From Sphingobium sp. (GTDB lineage Bacteria; Pseudomonadota; Alphaproteobacteria; Sphingomonadales; Sphingomonadaceae): 64,000 bases of DNA. Location: assembly GCF_003248505.1 (NCBI RefSeq), contig NZ_QFOA01000003.1, forward strand, positions 1-64,000. The letters are read 5' to 3'. A model generated the notes under the pieces. It did not search any database and was not told the origin of the DNA. It saw nothing but the letters and a program-made list of their open reading frames with translations. Shown here piece by piece: positions 41,482-52,116 of the stretch. Positions within the stretch are counted from its first letter, which is position 1. Each line of letters opens with the position of its first letter. The translations under genes were made by a program, and so were the position numbers.

Positions 41482-42376
41482 GGCGGCATTCCCCTGGCTT
41501 CGCGTCCCGCGCCGCCGGTTGCACCGTCACCGTCGCGGTCCGCCCGGAAATCAGGCGGAGTCCGGCGGGCACCCGGTCCAGCCTGACCCGCACCGGAATC
41601 CGCTGGGCAAGCCGCACCCAGCTGAACGTCGGTTCGACATTGGGCAGCAGGTTGCCCGCGTTCGACCGGCTGTCGTCGTTAATGCCGTAGGCGATGCTTT
41701 CCACCCGCCCGTGCAGTTCCTGCGGCTCGCCCATCAACCGCACGGCGACCGGCGCGCCGATGCAGATGAGGCCGAGCTTCGTTTCCTCGAAATAGCCCTC
41801 TACGCGCAGCGAATCGCTGTCGATCAGCGCCAGCGCCTGCGTGCCCGCGCCGACATAGTCGCCCGGATGCAGGTCTAGGTTCGTCACGACGCCGTTGACC
41901 GACGCGCGCACCTGCGTGCGCTTGAGGTTCAGCGCGGCGGCGTCGCGCGCGCTCATCGCCTCGGCCAGCGCCGCCTGCGCCGTCGCCACCCGCGCGACAT
42001 TCTGCTCATGCGTTTCGGCGGCGACCAGGTCGCCCAGCGCCAGGTCGCGCTTCGCCTCGCGCCGCGCCTGCGCCAGCGTCGCCTGCGCGCTTTCGATCCG
42101 CGCCTTGGACTGGTCGAGCGCCAGCGCATAGCGCGGCGTGTCGATGACGAACAGCAGGTCGCCCGCCTTCACCCGCTGGTTGTCGCGCACCGCCACCGAC
42201 GTCACGAGGCCGCTGATGTCGGGGGTCACCCGCACCACGTCGGCGCGCACGCGCCCGTCGCGCGTCCAGGGGCTGCGTTCATAGTGATTCCACATCCAGA
42301 TCGCGGCGATGGCGGCGGCGATGACGATCAGGATCGTGGCGGCGCTGCGGGACAGGGTGGCGAAAAGCGGCTTCAT
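41474..42376 (-). CDS. HlyD/AaeA-type membrane fusion protein
   Basis: The 300-residue periplasmic adaptor has one N-terminal membrane helix (about residues 10-30), a split lipoyl domain (PDISGLVTSVAVRDNQRVKAGDLLFVID and RASVNGVVTNLDLHPGDYV), a helical hairpin between them, and a beta-barrel. The sequence WTRDGRVRADVVRVTPDISG is characteristic of the AaeA/EmrA-like adaptors that pair with AaeB-type pumps. The ATG at 42376 overlaps the DUF1656 stop codon. Confidence 0.9.
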   Translation of the reverse strand: MKPLFATLSRSAATILIVIAAAIAAIWMWNHYERSPWTRDGRVRADVVRVTPDISGLVTSVAVRDNQRVKAGDLLFVIDTPRYALALDQSKARIESAQATLAQARREAKRDLALGDLVAAETHEQNVARVATAQAALAEAMSARDAAALNLKRTQVRASVNGVVTNLDLHPGDYVGAGTQALALIDSDSLRVEGYFEETKLGLICIGAPVAVRLMGEPQELHGRVESIAYGINDDSRSNAGNLLPNVEPTFSWVRLAQRIPVRVRLDRVPAGLRLISGRTATVTVQPAARDAKPGECRHA

Positions 42377-42588
42377 GGGTTCAGTCCAAGGGAGGGGAAG
42401 AGGAAAGCGAGCGCGCACAGGATCAGTACGAAGAGGCTGAGGTCCACCGCGGCGCGATAGGCAAGGAAACGATAGAGGCCGAGCGCGCCGACGACGCGCG
42501 TCGCCGCCCAGGTCAGCGCCAGCGCGATCAGCCCCAGCAGCAACAGCGTCGGCACGAAAATGCCGCCCAGCGCGATCTCTCCGGTCAT
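42373..42588 (-). CDS. DUF1656 (AaeX-like) small membrane protein
   Basis: A 71-residue protein with two predicted membrane helices (about 12-32 and 48-66). It begins EIALGGIFVPTLLLLGLIAL, which matches DUF1656/AaeX. Genes of this family almost always lie between an AaeA-like adaptor and an AaeB-like pump, as here, but the role of the protein is not established. Overlaps of four bases on each side show tight coupling. Confidence 0.85.
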   Translation of the reverse strand: MTGEIALGGIFVPTLLLLGLIALALTWAATRVVGALGLYRFLAYRAAVDLSLFVLILCALAFLFPSLGLNP

Positions 42589-44636
42589 GCGGCGGCTCTC
42601 CTATATGCTTCCGCCTGCGGGAAGAGGTTGCGGCGCAGGCTGACCAGGCCCAGCACCCCTTCGCGCTGCACGGCAGGGCGGGGATGGGCGGCGAGGTCGC
42701 CGATGGCGGCGTCGATGGCGTGCAGCAGGGCGGGGTCGGCGGGCGCGGGCGCAACGGGGTCGAGGCCGCGATAATGGTGCGCCACGCCGCTCAGCACATG
42801 GGCGAGCGGTTCCGCCTCCGCCGGGGGCAGCGCGATCCGCACCTGCTTGAGTTCCCCGATGGCAACCCCGGTGCGCAGATCGCGGAGCGCGTCGTAGAGC
42901 GGCGCGCCGCTGTCCGCGCGCGTGGCGGCAAGGCGGGGAGCGAGCAGGGCGATGCGGTCGAGCATCCGGTTGATCCACCCGCGCACGTCAGGCGCGCTCA
43001 TCATCGTCGCCCGATTGGCGATGTCGCGCCATCCCGCGCGCACCGTCCGCGCGATGGCGCGCTCGGCCCCCGCCGATTGCAGCAGCCCCGCCATCACGAT
43101 CGCAAAGAAAATCCCCCCGATCTGCGCCACCGCACCGTTGGCATAGTTCTGGAACGCGCCGACATAGCGGTCCGACAGCAGCACCGGGCTGCCGAGCCCC
43201 AGTAGCGTGGGCAGCGCGATCCCCATCCAGCGCGGCGACGCCATCATCGCGCCCAGCACCAGCAGCGGCGGCGCGTAGGCCAGCGCCAGTTCGCCGAACC
43301 CGTCGAGCCGCGGCATGATCGCATAGCCATAGAGCGCGCCCAGCGCCGTCGCCACCAGCGTTCCGATCATGAAGCCCTTGAGCGGCGCGAGCGGATTGTC
43401 CTGCGCCGCGAACAACGCCAGGAACACGCCCGCCAGCATCACTGCCGTGCCCCCGTCGTGCCAGCCGCTGCCGATCCACAGCGCGCTGCCCACGACTATC
43501 GTCAGCCAAGCGCCGAACGCCGCCCGCGCCGCGCCCGCATAATCGCGGTGCAGCGCGCGGCTGCCGCGCACGGCAAGCAACTGCGCCACGCGCGGCGTCA
43601 CGGCGGCGCGGTGGTGCGTCGCCATCTGGTCGTGCAGGTCGCGGCAATCGCGATGCGCAGCGATCAGCGTCGCGAGCCGGGCATAGAGGCTGAGACGCAG
43701 CATATCGGCCCAGCCGCTGTCCGCGCGCAGCGGCGGCTCCATCGCGGCGCATCGGTCGATCAGCGCCTGCGCCCGCGCCGCGCGGGTCGCATTGTCGACC
43801 ACCGGCGAATCGAGCCAGTCGCGCACGTCGGCGATCAGCGCCTGCGCCGGGGCAGGGGCCTGCCCGCCGCTGACCGCCTTCAACTGCGCCAGCCGATCCT
43901 CCACCGCCGCGCCCAGCGGCAGCAGCAGCGACAACTGGTCCTGGAGCGCGCGCACCGTGCGCACGCGCGGCGCCTGGCGACTGAGGTCGTAGGGCAGGTG
44001 GATCGACATCTGGTGCAGTTCGGTGATGTCCTGCGCCAGCCTGCGCCGTTCGGCGTCCAGCCCCTCGACCGGATCGACCGCGATGGCATCGCGCGACCAG
44101 CGTTCTGCGTCGCGCAGCATCGCCTCCACCCGCGCCAGCAGCGCGCCCGTCACCGATCCGGGCAGGATGACGCTGTGCACCAGGCTGCCGCAGGCGATGC
44201 CGATCAGGATTTCCTGCACCCGCAGCGACGCGACGGTGAAGATGGTCTGCGGCGCATCCACCGTCGGACAGACGATCAGCACGGCGGTATAGCCCGCCAG
44301 CACGAACATGTAGGATCGCGGCGTCCGGTCGAGCAGCGACACGAACACGCACAGCCCCAGCCACGACGCCAGCGCCAGCACCAGCAGTTCAGGTGCGTTC
44401 ACCAGCGGGGGCACGACCGCGACGGCGAACATCGCGCCCACGACCGTCCCGATGGCACGGAACGCCGCCTTCGATACGACCGCGCCCGCCATCGCCTGCG
44501 CCACGATATAGCTGGTGAGGAACGCCCAATAGGGCCGCTCCAGCCCGATGCTGAACGCCACGAACAGGGCCAGCATCGCCGCGGCGTAGCTTTTCAGCGA
44601 AAAGAGCGCGGCAGGAACGCCGAACCGCTCGCTCAT
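42585..44636 (-). CDS. FUSC-family (AaeB-type) efflux pump subunit
   Basis: The 683-residue protein has the FUSC arrangement: a block of about six membrane helices at the N-terminus (from SYAAAMLALFVAFSIGLERPYWAFLTSYIV), a soluble helical segment (about 180-340), a second membrane block (about 345-500), and a C-terminal soluble region. It is related to E. coli AaeB, which exports p-hydroxybenzoate and other aromatic carboxylates. With its adaptor and outer-membrane factor it forms a complete three-part efflux system. The start at 44636 overlaps the marR stop. Confidence 0.88.
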   Translation of the reverse strand: MSERFGVPAALFSLKSYAAAMLALFVAFSIGLERPYWAFLTSYIVAQAMAGAVVSKAAFRAIGTVVGAMFAVAVVPPLVNAPELLVLALASWLGLCVFVSLLDRTPRSYMFVLAGYTAVLIVCPTVDAPQTIFTVASLRVQEILIGIACGSLVHSVILPGSVTGALLARVEAMLRDAERWSRDAIAVDPVEGLDAERRRLAQDITELHQMSIHLPYDLSRQAPRVRTVRALQDQLSLLLPLGAAVEDRLAQLKAVSGGQAPAPAQALIADVRDWLDSPVVDNATRAARAQALIDRCAAMEPPLRADSGWADMLRLSLYARLATLIAAHRDCRDLHDQMATHHRAAVTPRVAQLLAVRGSRALHRDYAGAARAAFGAWLTIVVGSALWIGSGWHDGGTAVMLAGVFLALFAAQDNPLAPLKGFMIGTLVATALGALYGYAIMPRLDGFGELALAYAPPLLVLGAMMASPRWMGIALPTLLGLGSPVLLSDRYVGAFQNYANGAVAQIGGIFFAIVMAGLLQSAGAERAIARTVRAGWRDIANRATMMSAPDVRGWINRMLDRIALLAPRLAATRADSGAPLYDALRDLRTGVAIGELKQVRIALPPAEAEPLAHVLSGVAHHYRGLDPVAPAPADPALLHAIDAAIGDLAAHPRPAVQREGVLGLVSLRRNLFPQAEAYRRAAA

Positions 44637-45085
44637 GGCCGGCTCTGGCGCTTCCGCTCCCCGATGCGCGCGCCGATCAGGTCGAGCAATCCGGCGGTCA
44701 GTTCGATCGCCTCGTCGGGAATATCGGTCAGGATCGATTCGCGCAGCGTGCCCAGCCTTTCCTCGATCCGCAGGACCAGCGCTTCGCCCGCGTCGGTCAG
44801 GCCGATGAGGTTCGCCCGCTTGTCCTGCGGGTGGCGGACTCGATGGATGAGGCCCGCACCCTGCAACTGGTCGAGCGTGCGGACGAGCGAAGGCTGCGCC
44901 ACGCCCATCGCCTCGGCCAGTTCGGCCTGCCGCGCGGGGCCGTCGCGCTCGATATGGATAAGGCACCAGCTCGCGCTGTTTGATACGCCCAGCTCGCCCA
45001 GCATATCGTCCGCCACACGCCGCCACTGGCGGGCGACGGCGGCGATCTTGTGGCCCAGCAGGCGGCGATGCTCCGGAGTCGACAT
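44633..45085 (-). CDS. MarR-family transcriptional regulator
   Basis: The 150-residue protein has the MarR winged helix: LGVSNSASWCLIHIERDGPARQAELAEAMGVAQPSLVRTLDQLQGAGLIHR, with the recognition helix at AQPSLVRTLDQL and the wing HPQDKRANLIGLTDAGEALV. It opens the efflux operon and probably represses it until an aromatic acid binds. A 20-bp near-perfect palindrome lies 4 bp upstream of its ATG and is the obvious operator. ATGA overlap joins it to the FUSC gene. Confidence 0.9.
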   Translation of the reverse strand: MSTPEHRRLLGHKIAAVARQWRRVADDMLGELGVSNSASWCLIHIERDGPARQAELAEAMGVAQPSLVRTLDQLQGAGLIHRVRHPQDKRANLIGLTDAGEALVLRIEERLGTLRESILTDIPDEAIELTAGLLDLIGARIGERKRQSRP

Positions 45086-45088
45086 AAA

Positions 45089-45108
45089 CGTTAGGTAGCT
45101 AACTAACG
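45089..45108 (-). promoter_or_regulatory. Probable MarR operator (20-bp palindrome)
   Basis: CGTTAGGTAGCTAACTAACG is a palindrome with a single mismatched pair (45095 against 45102). It lies 4-23 bp upstream of the marR start codon, where bound repressor would block transcription or translation start. TTAG/CTAA half-sites are common in MarR operators. Confidence 0.7.
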
Positions 45109-45151
45109 AAAATTTTCAACTATGGTTCGACTGTCTACGTCGCTGTCTCGC

Positions 45152-45187
45152 AAAAAAACGCCCCGACCCACGGGTCGGAGCGCTTTT
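45152..45187 (-). terminator. Intrinsic terminator after the 100-residue protein gene (bidirectional)
   Basis: The stem 45159-45169 / 45172-45182 has one mismatch. On the minus strand it is followed by seven T (45152-45158), and on the plus strand by four T. It ends the gene at 45208-45510 and insulates the marR promoter. Confidence 0.8.
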
Positions 45188-45207
45188 CCTTGCTCACACG
45201 ATGGGAA

Positions 45208-45510
45208 TCAGGCGCGTCGGGTGCCGTTGAACGCCGACGCGCCGAACGCTCCCAGTTGCATCGTCCCGGTGATCGCGTCGCCCTGGACCTCCGCCTCGCA
45301 TTCCAGCGTCATCGGCATCGGCATGGTCATTTCCATCTTCCAGGTCAGCTTGTTGCCCGCCACCTGTCCTTCGGTCACGTCCAGCGATCCCATCATGCCT
45401 GCAAAGGTGCCGTTGAAGCGGTCGCCGCTGCTGATGACGGTGAACACACCCTTCTGGTCGCCCATCGGAGTCTTCGCGACGCAATCGTAAGCGCCATCGA
45501 CTTCAGCCAT
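45208..45510 (-). CDS. Conserved small protein of unknown function
   Basis: The protein of 100 residues has no signal peptide or membrane helix. It reads as alternating beta strands: GAYDCVAKTPMGDQKGVFTVI, FNGTFAGMMGSLDVTEGQVAG, LTWKMEMTMPMPMTLECEAEV, ITGTMQLGAFGASAFNGTRRA. This suggests a small lipocalin-like or beta-sandwich fold. I recall similar sequences in sphingomonads but know no function. AAAGGAG is well placed before the ATG, and a strong terminator follows, so it is a single-gene unit. Confidence 0.75.
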   Translation of the reverse strand: MAEVDGAYDCVAKTPMGDQKGVFTVISSGDRFNGTFAGMMGSLDVTEGQVAGNKLTWKMEMTMPMPMTLECEAEVQGDAITGTMQLGAFGASAFNGTRRA

Positions 45511-45533
45511 CTCATATCTCCTTTACGTGTCCG

Positions 45534-48401
45534 TCAATCGGCCAGTGTGCCCATTTCCACCGGCAGCCCCGCCGCGTCAAGTTGCGGGCGCACCAGCTTG
45601 GCGTCCCCCACCACCACCCAGATCAGCCGGTCGGGATCGATCGCCTCGCGGGCGGCCTTGTCCAGATCGGCAGCGGTCATCGCGCGATAGGTTTTGGGCA
45701 GCGTCTCGTAATAATCGTCGGGCCGACCGATCAGGTCGTTACGCATCATCGCCGACAAAAGGTCCGACGACGTTTCGAAACTCCCCGGCAGCGACAGGAT
45801 CTGGCTGTTGATCGTCTGGTTGCGCTCGGCCTGCGTCGTGCCCTTCGCGGTCAGATAATCCCGGATGTCCTGGCGGGCAGCGACGATGGACTCGCCCGTC
45901 TTGTCGGTCTGCACGGGTGCGAAGACCAGCAGCGGGATTGTATCCTTGACGCCGGGCAGCGCGGTCCCGGCGGAATAGGCCCACCCCTTCGTCTCACGCA
46001 GGTCGGTGATGAGCCGCGAGGATGTGGAACCGCCCAGCACTTCGTTCGCGGTCTGGAGCGTCACCGGATTGTCGGTGCCCTTCTTGCCGGTGAGGAGGCC
46101 CGCGAGAATCATCGACTGCGGGCTTTGCGGCTTGTCGATCAGGACGATCCGCGCCGGGCGCGCCATCCGGTCCATGCGGAACGTCTTGACCCCTTTGGCC
46201 GCAGCCGCCGGCTTCCAGTCGCCGAACCGCTTTTCCAGAAGCGGCATCAACTCGCCCAGCGTCGTGTCCCCCGCGACGAATACGGTCGCATTGTCGGGAC
46301 GCAGCCATGTGTCGTGGAACCGGGTCAGGTCCGCCCTCGTCACCGCCTTGACCCCGGTTTCGGTGCCGGACCCTGTGAACGGGATGCCGTAGGGATGCGC
46401 CTGCCCGTAGAGCAAAGGCGGCAGCATCCGCTGCGCGATGGCCATCGGCTCGGTCTTTTCCGCCTTGATGCGGGTCAGGATCTGTCCGCGCAGTCGTTCC
46501 ACCTCCTCGGGCTTGAACGCCGGGTTGCGGATCACGTCTGCCAGCAGGCCGAGCGACGCGTCGAGATTGGGCTTAAGCGCAAACAGGCCGACCGTGGTGC
46601 GGTCCATGCCGTTGGCCGCGCTGATCGCCGCGCCCAGCCTTTCCTGTTCCTCGGCGATCTGCCTGCCGGTGCGAGTGGCGGTGCCTTCGTCCAGCAGCGC
46701 GGTGGCAAGGCCCGCCGTGCCGAGCTTCGCCCGGTCGTCCGCCGCATTGCCCGCATCGAACGCCACCGAAACGCGCACCGTCGGCACCGCCGTCCGTCGC
46801 GCGAACACGACCTTGATCCCGTTTTTGAGCGTCGCGCGCTCGACATCGGGAAAGTCGAGGTCCTTGACCGGTTGGATCGGCGGCTCGGCCACCCTGGTGG
46901 GGGCAGGGGGCGCGGCGGCGGCGGGTGCGGACGATCCAGGTTGCTGGAAATAGGCCGGGCGATGGGTCGCATTCCCCGCCAGCGCATTGTCCGCAGCGCT
47001 CCGTTCGCCCGGCGCGACCGTCAGGCGCAGCACGGGGCGGCCCAGCCATTTGCGCGCCGCCGCGCTGACCGACTGCGGCGTGGCGGCGGCATAGACGGCC
47101 AAGTCCTTCTTGTACTTCGCCGGATCGTTCGAATAGACCGCGCCCTCGGCCAGCGTCACTGCCTTGCCCGAAAAGCCACCGACTTTCTCCAGCCCCGAAA
47201 TCGTACCCGAAGCCTGCCCCGTCGCGGCGCGCAGCACCTCGTCCGCGCTCGGCCCCTTGGCGAGATAGTCGGCGAGCAACTGGTCGAGCCGCCTGCCCAC
47301 TGCCACCGGATCGGTGCCCGGCTTCACGTCCACCGTGATTTCGGCGATGGACAGCTTCTCGAACGGCTGGATGCTGGCTTTCACCCCGACCGCGACCTTC
47401 TCGTCGCGCACCAGCACATTGTCGAGGCGGGATGACGCCAGCCCGCCGAACACGGCCATCGCGATGTCGAGTTGCGGCAGATCGGCGGAATTGACGCCCG
47501 GCACGATCCAGTTGCGATACAGCCGCGTCGCCGCGACATTGTCGTGCATGACGACCTCTGCATCCTTGGGCAGCGTCGGCACGGTCGCATCGACATCGAC
47601 GGGCGCGGGGCCTGTCGGGATGTTGCCGAACCACTTGCCGACCTTCGCCTTCGCCGTCGCCGCGTCGATATCTCCCGCCAGCACCAGCACCGCGTTGTTG
47701 GGGCCGTAATGCGTCTTGAACCAGCTCTGCACGTCCGCAAGGCTCGCGGCATTGAGGTCCGCCATCGACCCGATGGTAGAGTGGCGGTAGGGATGGCCTT
47801 CGGGCAGCAGTGCGGCGAGCTGCGCATATTCGACCAGGCCATAGGGCTCGTTCTCGCCCATGCGCTTTTCATTCTGCACGACGCCGCGCTGGGTATCGAG
47901 CTTCTTCTGCGTCACCGCGCCCAACAGATGTCCCATCCGGTCGGATTCGAGGAACAGCGCCCGGTCCAGCGCGCCGGTCGGCACCGTCTCGAAATAATTG
48001 GTGCGGTCGAACCAGGTCGTCCCGTTCCAGTCGGTCGCGCCGATATCCTCCAGCCGCCCGAAGAAGGGGCCGTCCGCATTTTCCGAACCGTAGAACATCA
48101 GATGCTCGAACAGATGCGCGAAGCCGGTCTTGCCGGCAGGTTCGAAGCGCGATCCGACATGATACCATACGGACACGGCCACGATGGGTGCCTTGCGATC
48201 GGTATGGACGATGACGCGCAGGCCGTTGGGCAGGCGGAACTCCTCATAGGGAATGTCCACCTTCGCCACCAGGCTGGACAGCGGCGCAGGCGCAGCGGTC
48301 GCGGTGGCGCTCTGCGCTAACGCCCCGGCACTATGGGTCAGGGCGAGCGCGGACAGGCCGACCATCAGGGTAAGGCGGCGCGACAGGGGAGACAGGATCA
48401 T
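45534..48401 (-). CDS. M16-family zinc metallopeptidase (two-domain pitrilysin type)
   Basis: The 955-residue protein has a signal peptide (about 1-29, ending AGALAQ). The first M16 half carries the inverted zinc motif HLFEH (residues 96-100) and the third ligand glutamate downstream. The second half (from about 510, VERATLKNGIKVVFARR) lacks the zinc motif but has the family IVLIDKPQSPQSMILAG and STSSRLITDLRETKGWAYSAG segments. This fused active/inactive pair is a standard periplasmic form that digests peptides in a closed chamber. AGAGG precedes the ATG. Confidence 0.92.
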   Translation of the reverse strand: MILSPLSRRLTLMVGLSALALTHSAGALAQSATATAAPAPLSSLVAKVDIPYEEFRLPNGLRVIVHTDRKAPIVAVSVWYHVGSRFEPAGKTGFAHLFEHLMFYGSENADGPFFGRLEDIGATDWNGTTWFDRTNYFETVPTGALDRALFLESDRMGHLLGAVTQKKLDTQRGVVQNEKRMGENEPYGLVEYAQLAALLPEGHPYRHSTIGSMADLNAASLADVQSWFKTHYGPNNAVLVLAGDIDAATAKAKVGKWFGNIPTGPAPVDVDATVPTLPKDAEVVMHDNVAATRLYRNWIVPGVNSADLPQLDIAMAVFGGLASSRLDNVLVRDEKVAVGVKASIQPFEKLSIAEITVDVKPGTDPVAVGRRLDQLLADYLAKGPSADEVLRAATGQASGTISGLEKVGGFSGKAVTLAEGAVYSNDPAKYKKDLAVYAAATPQSVSAAARKWLGRPVLRLTVAPGERSAADNALAGNATHRPAYFQQPGSSAPAAAAPPAPTRVAEPPIQPVKDLDFPDVERATLKNGIKVVFARRTAVPTVRVSVAFDAGNAADDRAKLGTAGLATALLDEGTATRTGRQIAEEQERLGAAISAANGMDRTTVGLFALKPNLDASLGLLADVIRNPAFKPEEVERLRGQILTRIKAEKTEPMAIAQRMLPPLLYGQAHPYGIPFTGSGTETGVKAVTRADLTRFHDTWLRPDNATVFVAGDTTLGELMPLLEKRFGDWKPAAAAKGVKTFRMDRMARPARIVLIDKPQSPQSMILAGLLTGKKGTDNPVTLQTANEVLGGSTSSRLITDLRETKGWAYSAGTALPGVKDTIPLLVFAPVQTDKTGESIVAARQDIRDYLTAKGTTQAERNQTINSQILSLPGSFETSSDLLSAMMRNDLIGRPDDYYETLPKTYRAMTAADLDKAAREAIDPDRLIWVVVGDAKLVRPQLDAAGLPVEMGTLAD

Positions 48402-48550
48402 GGAAGGCCTCTTGCGTTCGGCGGGGACCGGCGCGGCGACGAATGCGCCACAGATGGCCGCACCATAGCGGGGCAGGGGGACCGTGCAATATGGATAAAC
48501 GACGCTCGCCGCGTGTGCTGCCGACCACGCGCCAATATTGCGCCTGGCCC

Positions 48551-48579
48551 CTTGTGTTGTTTTTGGGCAACACTACATT
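48551..48579 (+). promoter_or_regulatory. Probable RpoH (heat-shock) promoter of clpB
   Basis: CTTG (48551-48554) and CTACATT (48573-48579) are separated by 18 bp, close to the alphaproteobacterial RpoH pattern CTTG-N17/18-CYTATNT. It lies 31 bp before the clpB ATG, which fits clpB being a heat-shock gene. Confidence 0.5.
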
Positions 48580-48609
48580 CTCGGCATTCAAGTGAGAGTG
48601 GGATTTGCG

Positions 48610-51189
<2,580 letters not shown>

Positions 51190-51195
51190 TCCAGC

Positions 51196-51231
51196 CCGAC
51201 CGGGCATCTCCAAACGAGAACGCCCGGTCGG
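51196..51231 (+). other. 10-bp GC hairpin after clpB
   Basis: CCGACCGGGC (51196-51205) pairs perfectly with GCCCGGTCGG (51222-51231) over a 16-nt loop. There is no T-tract, so it may stabilise the clpB mRNA end or act as a weak or factor-assisted terminator before the oxygenase gene. Confidence 0.5.
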
Positions 51232-51249
51232 ACATGGTCAAGTCGGCAA

Positions 51250-51999
51250 ATGACGATACAAGGGATCATGCCCCAAGCCAGCGACATTGCGATCCACTCT
51301 GACATCGACATCCTCGCATGGCAGGAGTTGTTTGGTGCCAGACAGCGCATCCAGATACCGAACTTCCTGACCGCGTCATCGGCCGACACCTTACGTGACC
51401 ATCTCCAAAATGAAGTTGATTGGACGCACGTTATCAATGGCGAGGAAAAGGTGTTCGAAATCGCGAGCGGCGACTTTGACGCACTGGACCCAAGCGTAAG
51501 GAAGAGGCTGAACATCGCTCTCTACGAAAAGGCCGCGTCCGCCTTCCAATTTCAATTCGACAATCGTCGCGTGTCCGACATCGATATCCAGCAAGGGGTT
51601 GGAGACGATCTGCTCCATCATTTCGGGCAATGGATCAACAGTCCGCAGACGCTCGGCCTCTTTCGGAATGTGACGGGTCGACAGGATATCGGTTTCGCCG
51701 ATGTGCAGGCCACACGCTACAGATCCGGCGATTTCCTGACCGGTCATGACGACGTCATTCCCGGCAAGGATCGGCTATTCGCCTATGTCTTGAACCTGAG
51801 CGACAATTGGCGCACCGAATGGGGCGGGTTGCTGCTGTTCCATGATGTCGACAGTCGCGTCGCCGAAACCTTCGTCCCGATCTTCAATTCTATCAGCCTC
51901 TTCAGTGTCGGTCAGCCCCATAGCGTCAGCTACGTCACGCCCTTCGCACAGGAAGAGCGGCTGTCCATCACCGGCTGGCTGCGTAAGGGCGTCGCCTAG
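51250..51999 (+). CDS. 2OG-Fe(II) oxygenase of the prolyl 4-hydroxylase type
   Basis: The 249-residue protein has the double-stranded beta-helix signature: the iron ligands His166 and Asp168 in FLTGHDDV, a distal His224 in GQPHSVSYV, and Arg237 as likely 2-oxoglutarate contact. It also has FAYVLNLSDNWRTEWGGLLLFHD, typical of prolyl-hydroxylase-like bacterial enzymes. It uses 2-oxoglutarate, O2 and Fe(II) to hydroxylate a substrate that cannot be told. It converges on a TonB-dependent receptor gene; such oxygenases are often encoded beside these receptors. Base composition is somewhat more AT-rich than the neighbours. Confidence 0.82.
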   Translation: MTIQGIMPQASDIAIHSDIDILAWQELFGARQRIQIPNFLTASSADTLRDHLQNEVDWTHVINGEEKVFEIASGDFDALDPSVRKRLNIALYEKAASAFQFQFDNRRVSDIDIQQGVGDDLLHHFGQWINSPQTLGLFRNVTGRQDIGFADVQATRYRSGDFLTGHDDVIPGKDRLFAYVLNLSDNWRTEWGGLLLFHDVDSRVAETFVPIFNSISLFSVGQPHSVSYVTPFAQEERLSITGWLRKGVA

Positions 52000-52065
52000 C
52001 TCAATCTCGCAGAGCCGAATCGAAGCAGCGACGAATATCCGCAGCTTTTCCCTGCCAAAACGACA

Positions 52066-52093
52066 ATGGGCCGCCAATCGCTTGGCGGCCCAT
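52066..52093 (-). terminator. Terminator between the oxygenase and the TonB receptor
   Basis: A perfect 12-bp stem (52066-52077 with 52082-52093, loop TCGC). The minus strand continues TTGTCGTTTTGG and the plus strand CATTCTTACG, so it could work for both convergent genes. Confidence 0.7.
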
Positions 52094-52116
52094 CATTCTT
52101 ACGTTCCGTTCTCGGA

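Noticed and set aside
43458..45098. Long plus-strand frame opposite the FUSC and marR genes
   Set aside because: Antisense shadow of the efflux operon; His/Arg-rich with no domain.
51196..51231. Intrinsic terminator of clpB
   Set aside because: The stem is strong, but no T-tract follows on the plus strand, so it is listed only as a hairpin.
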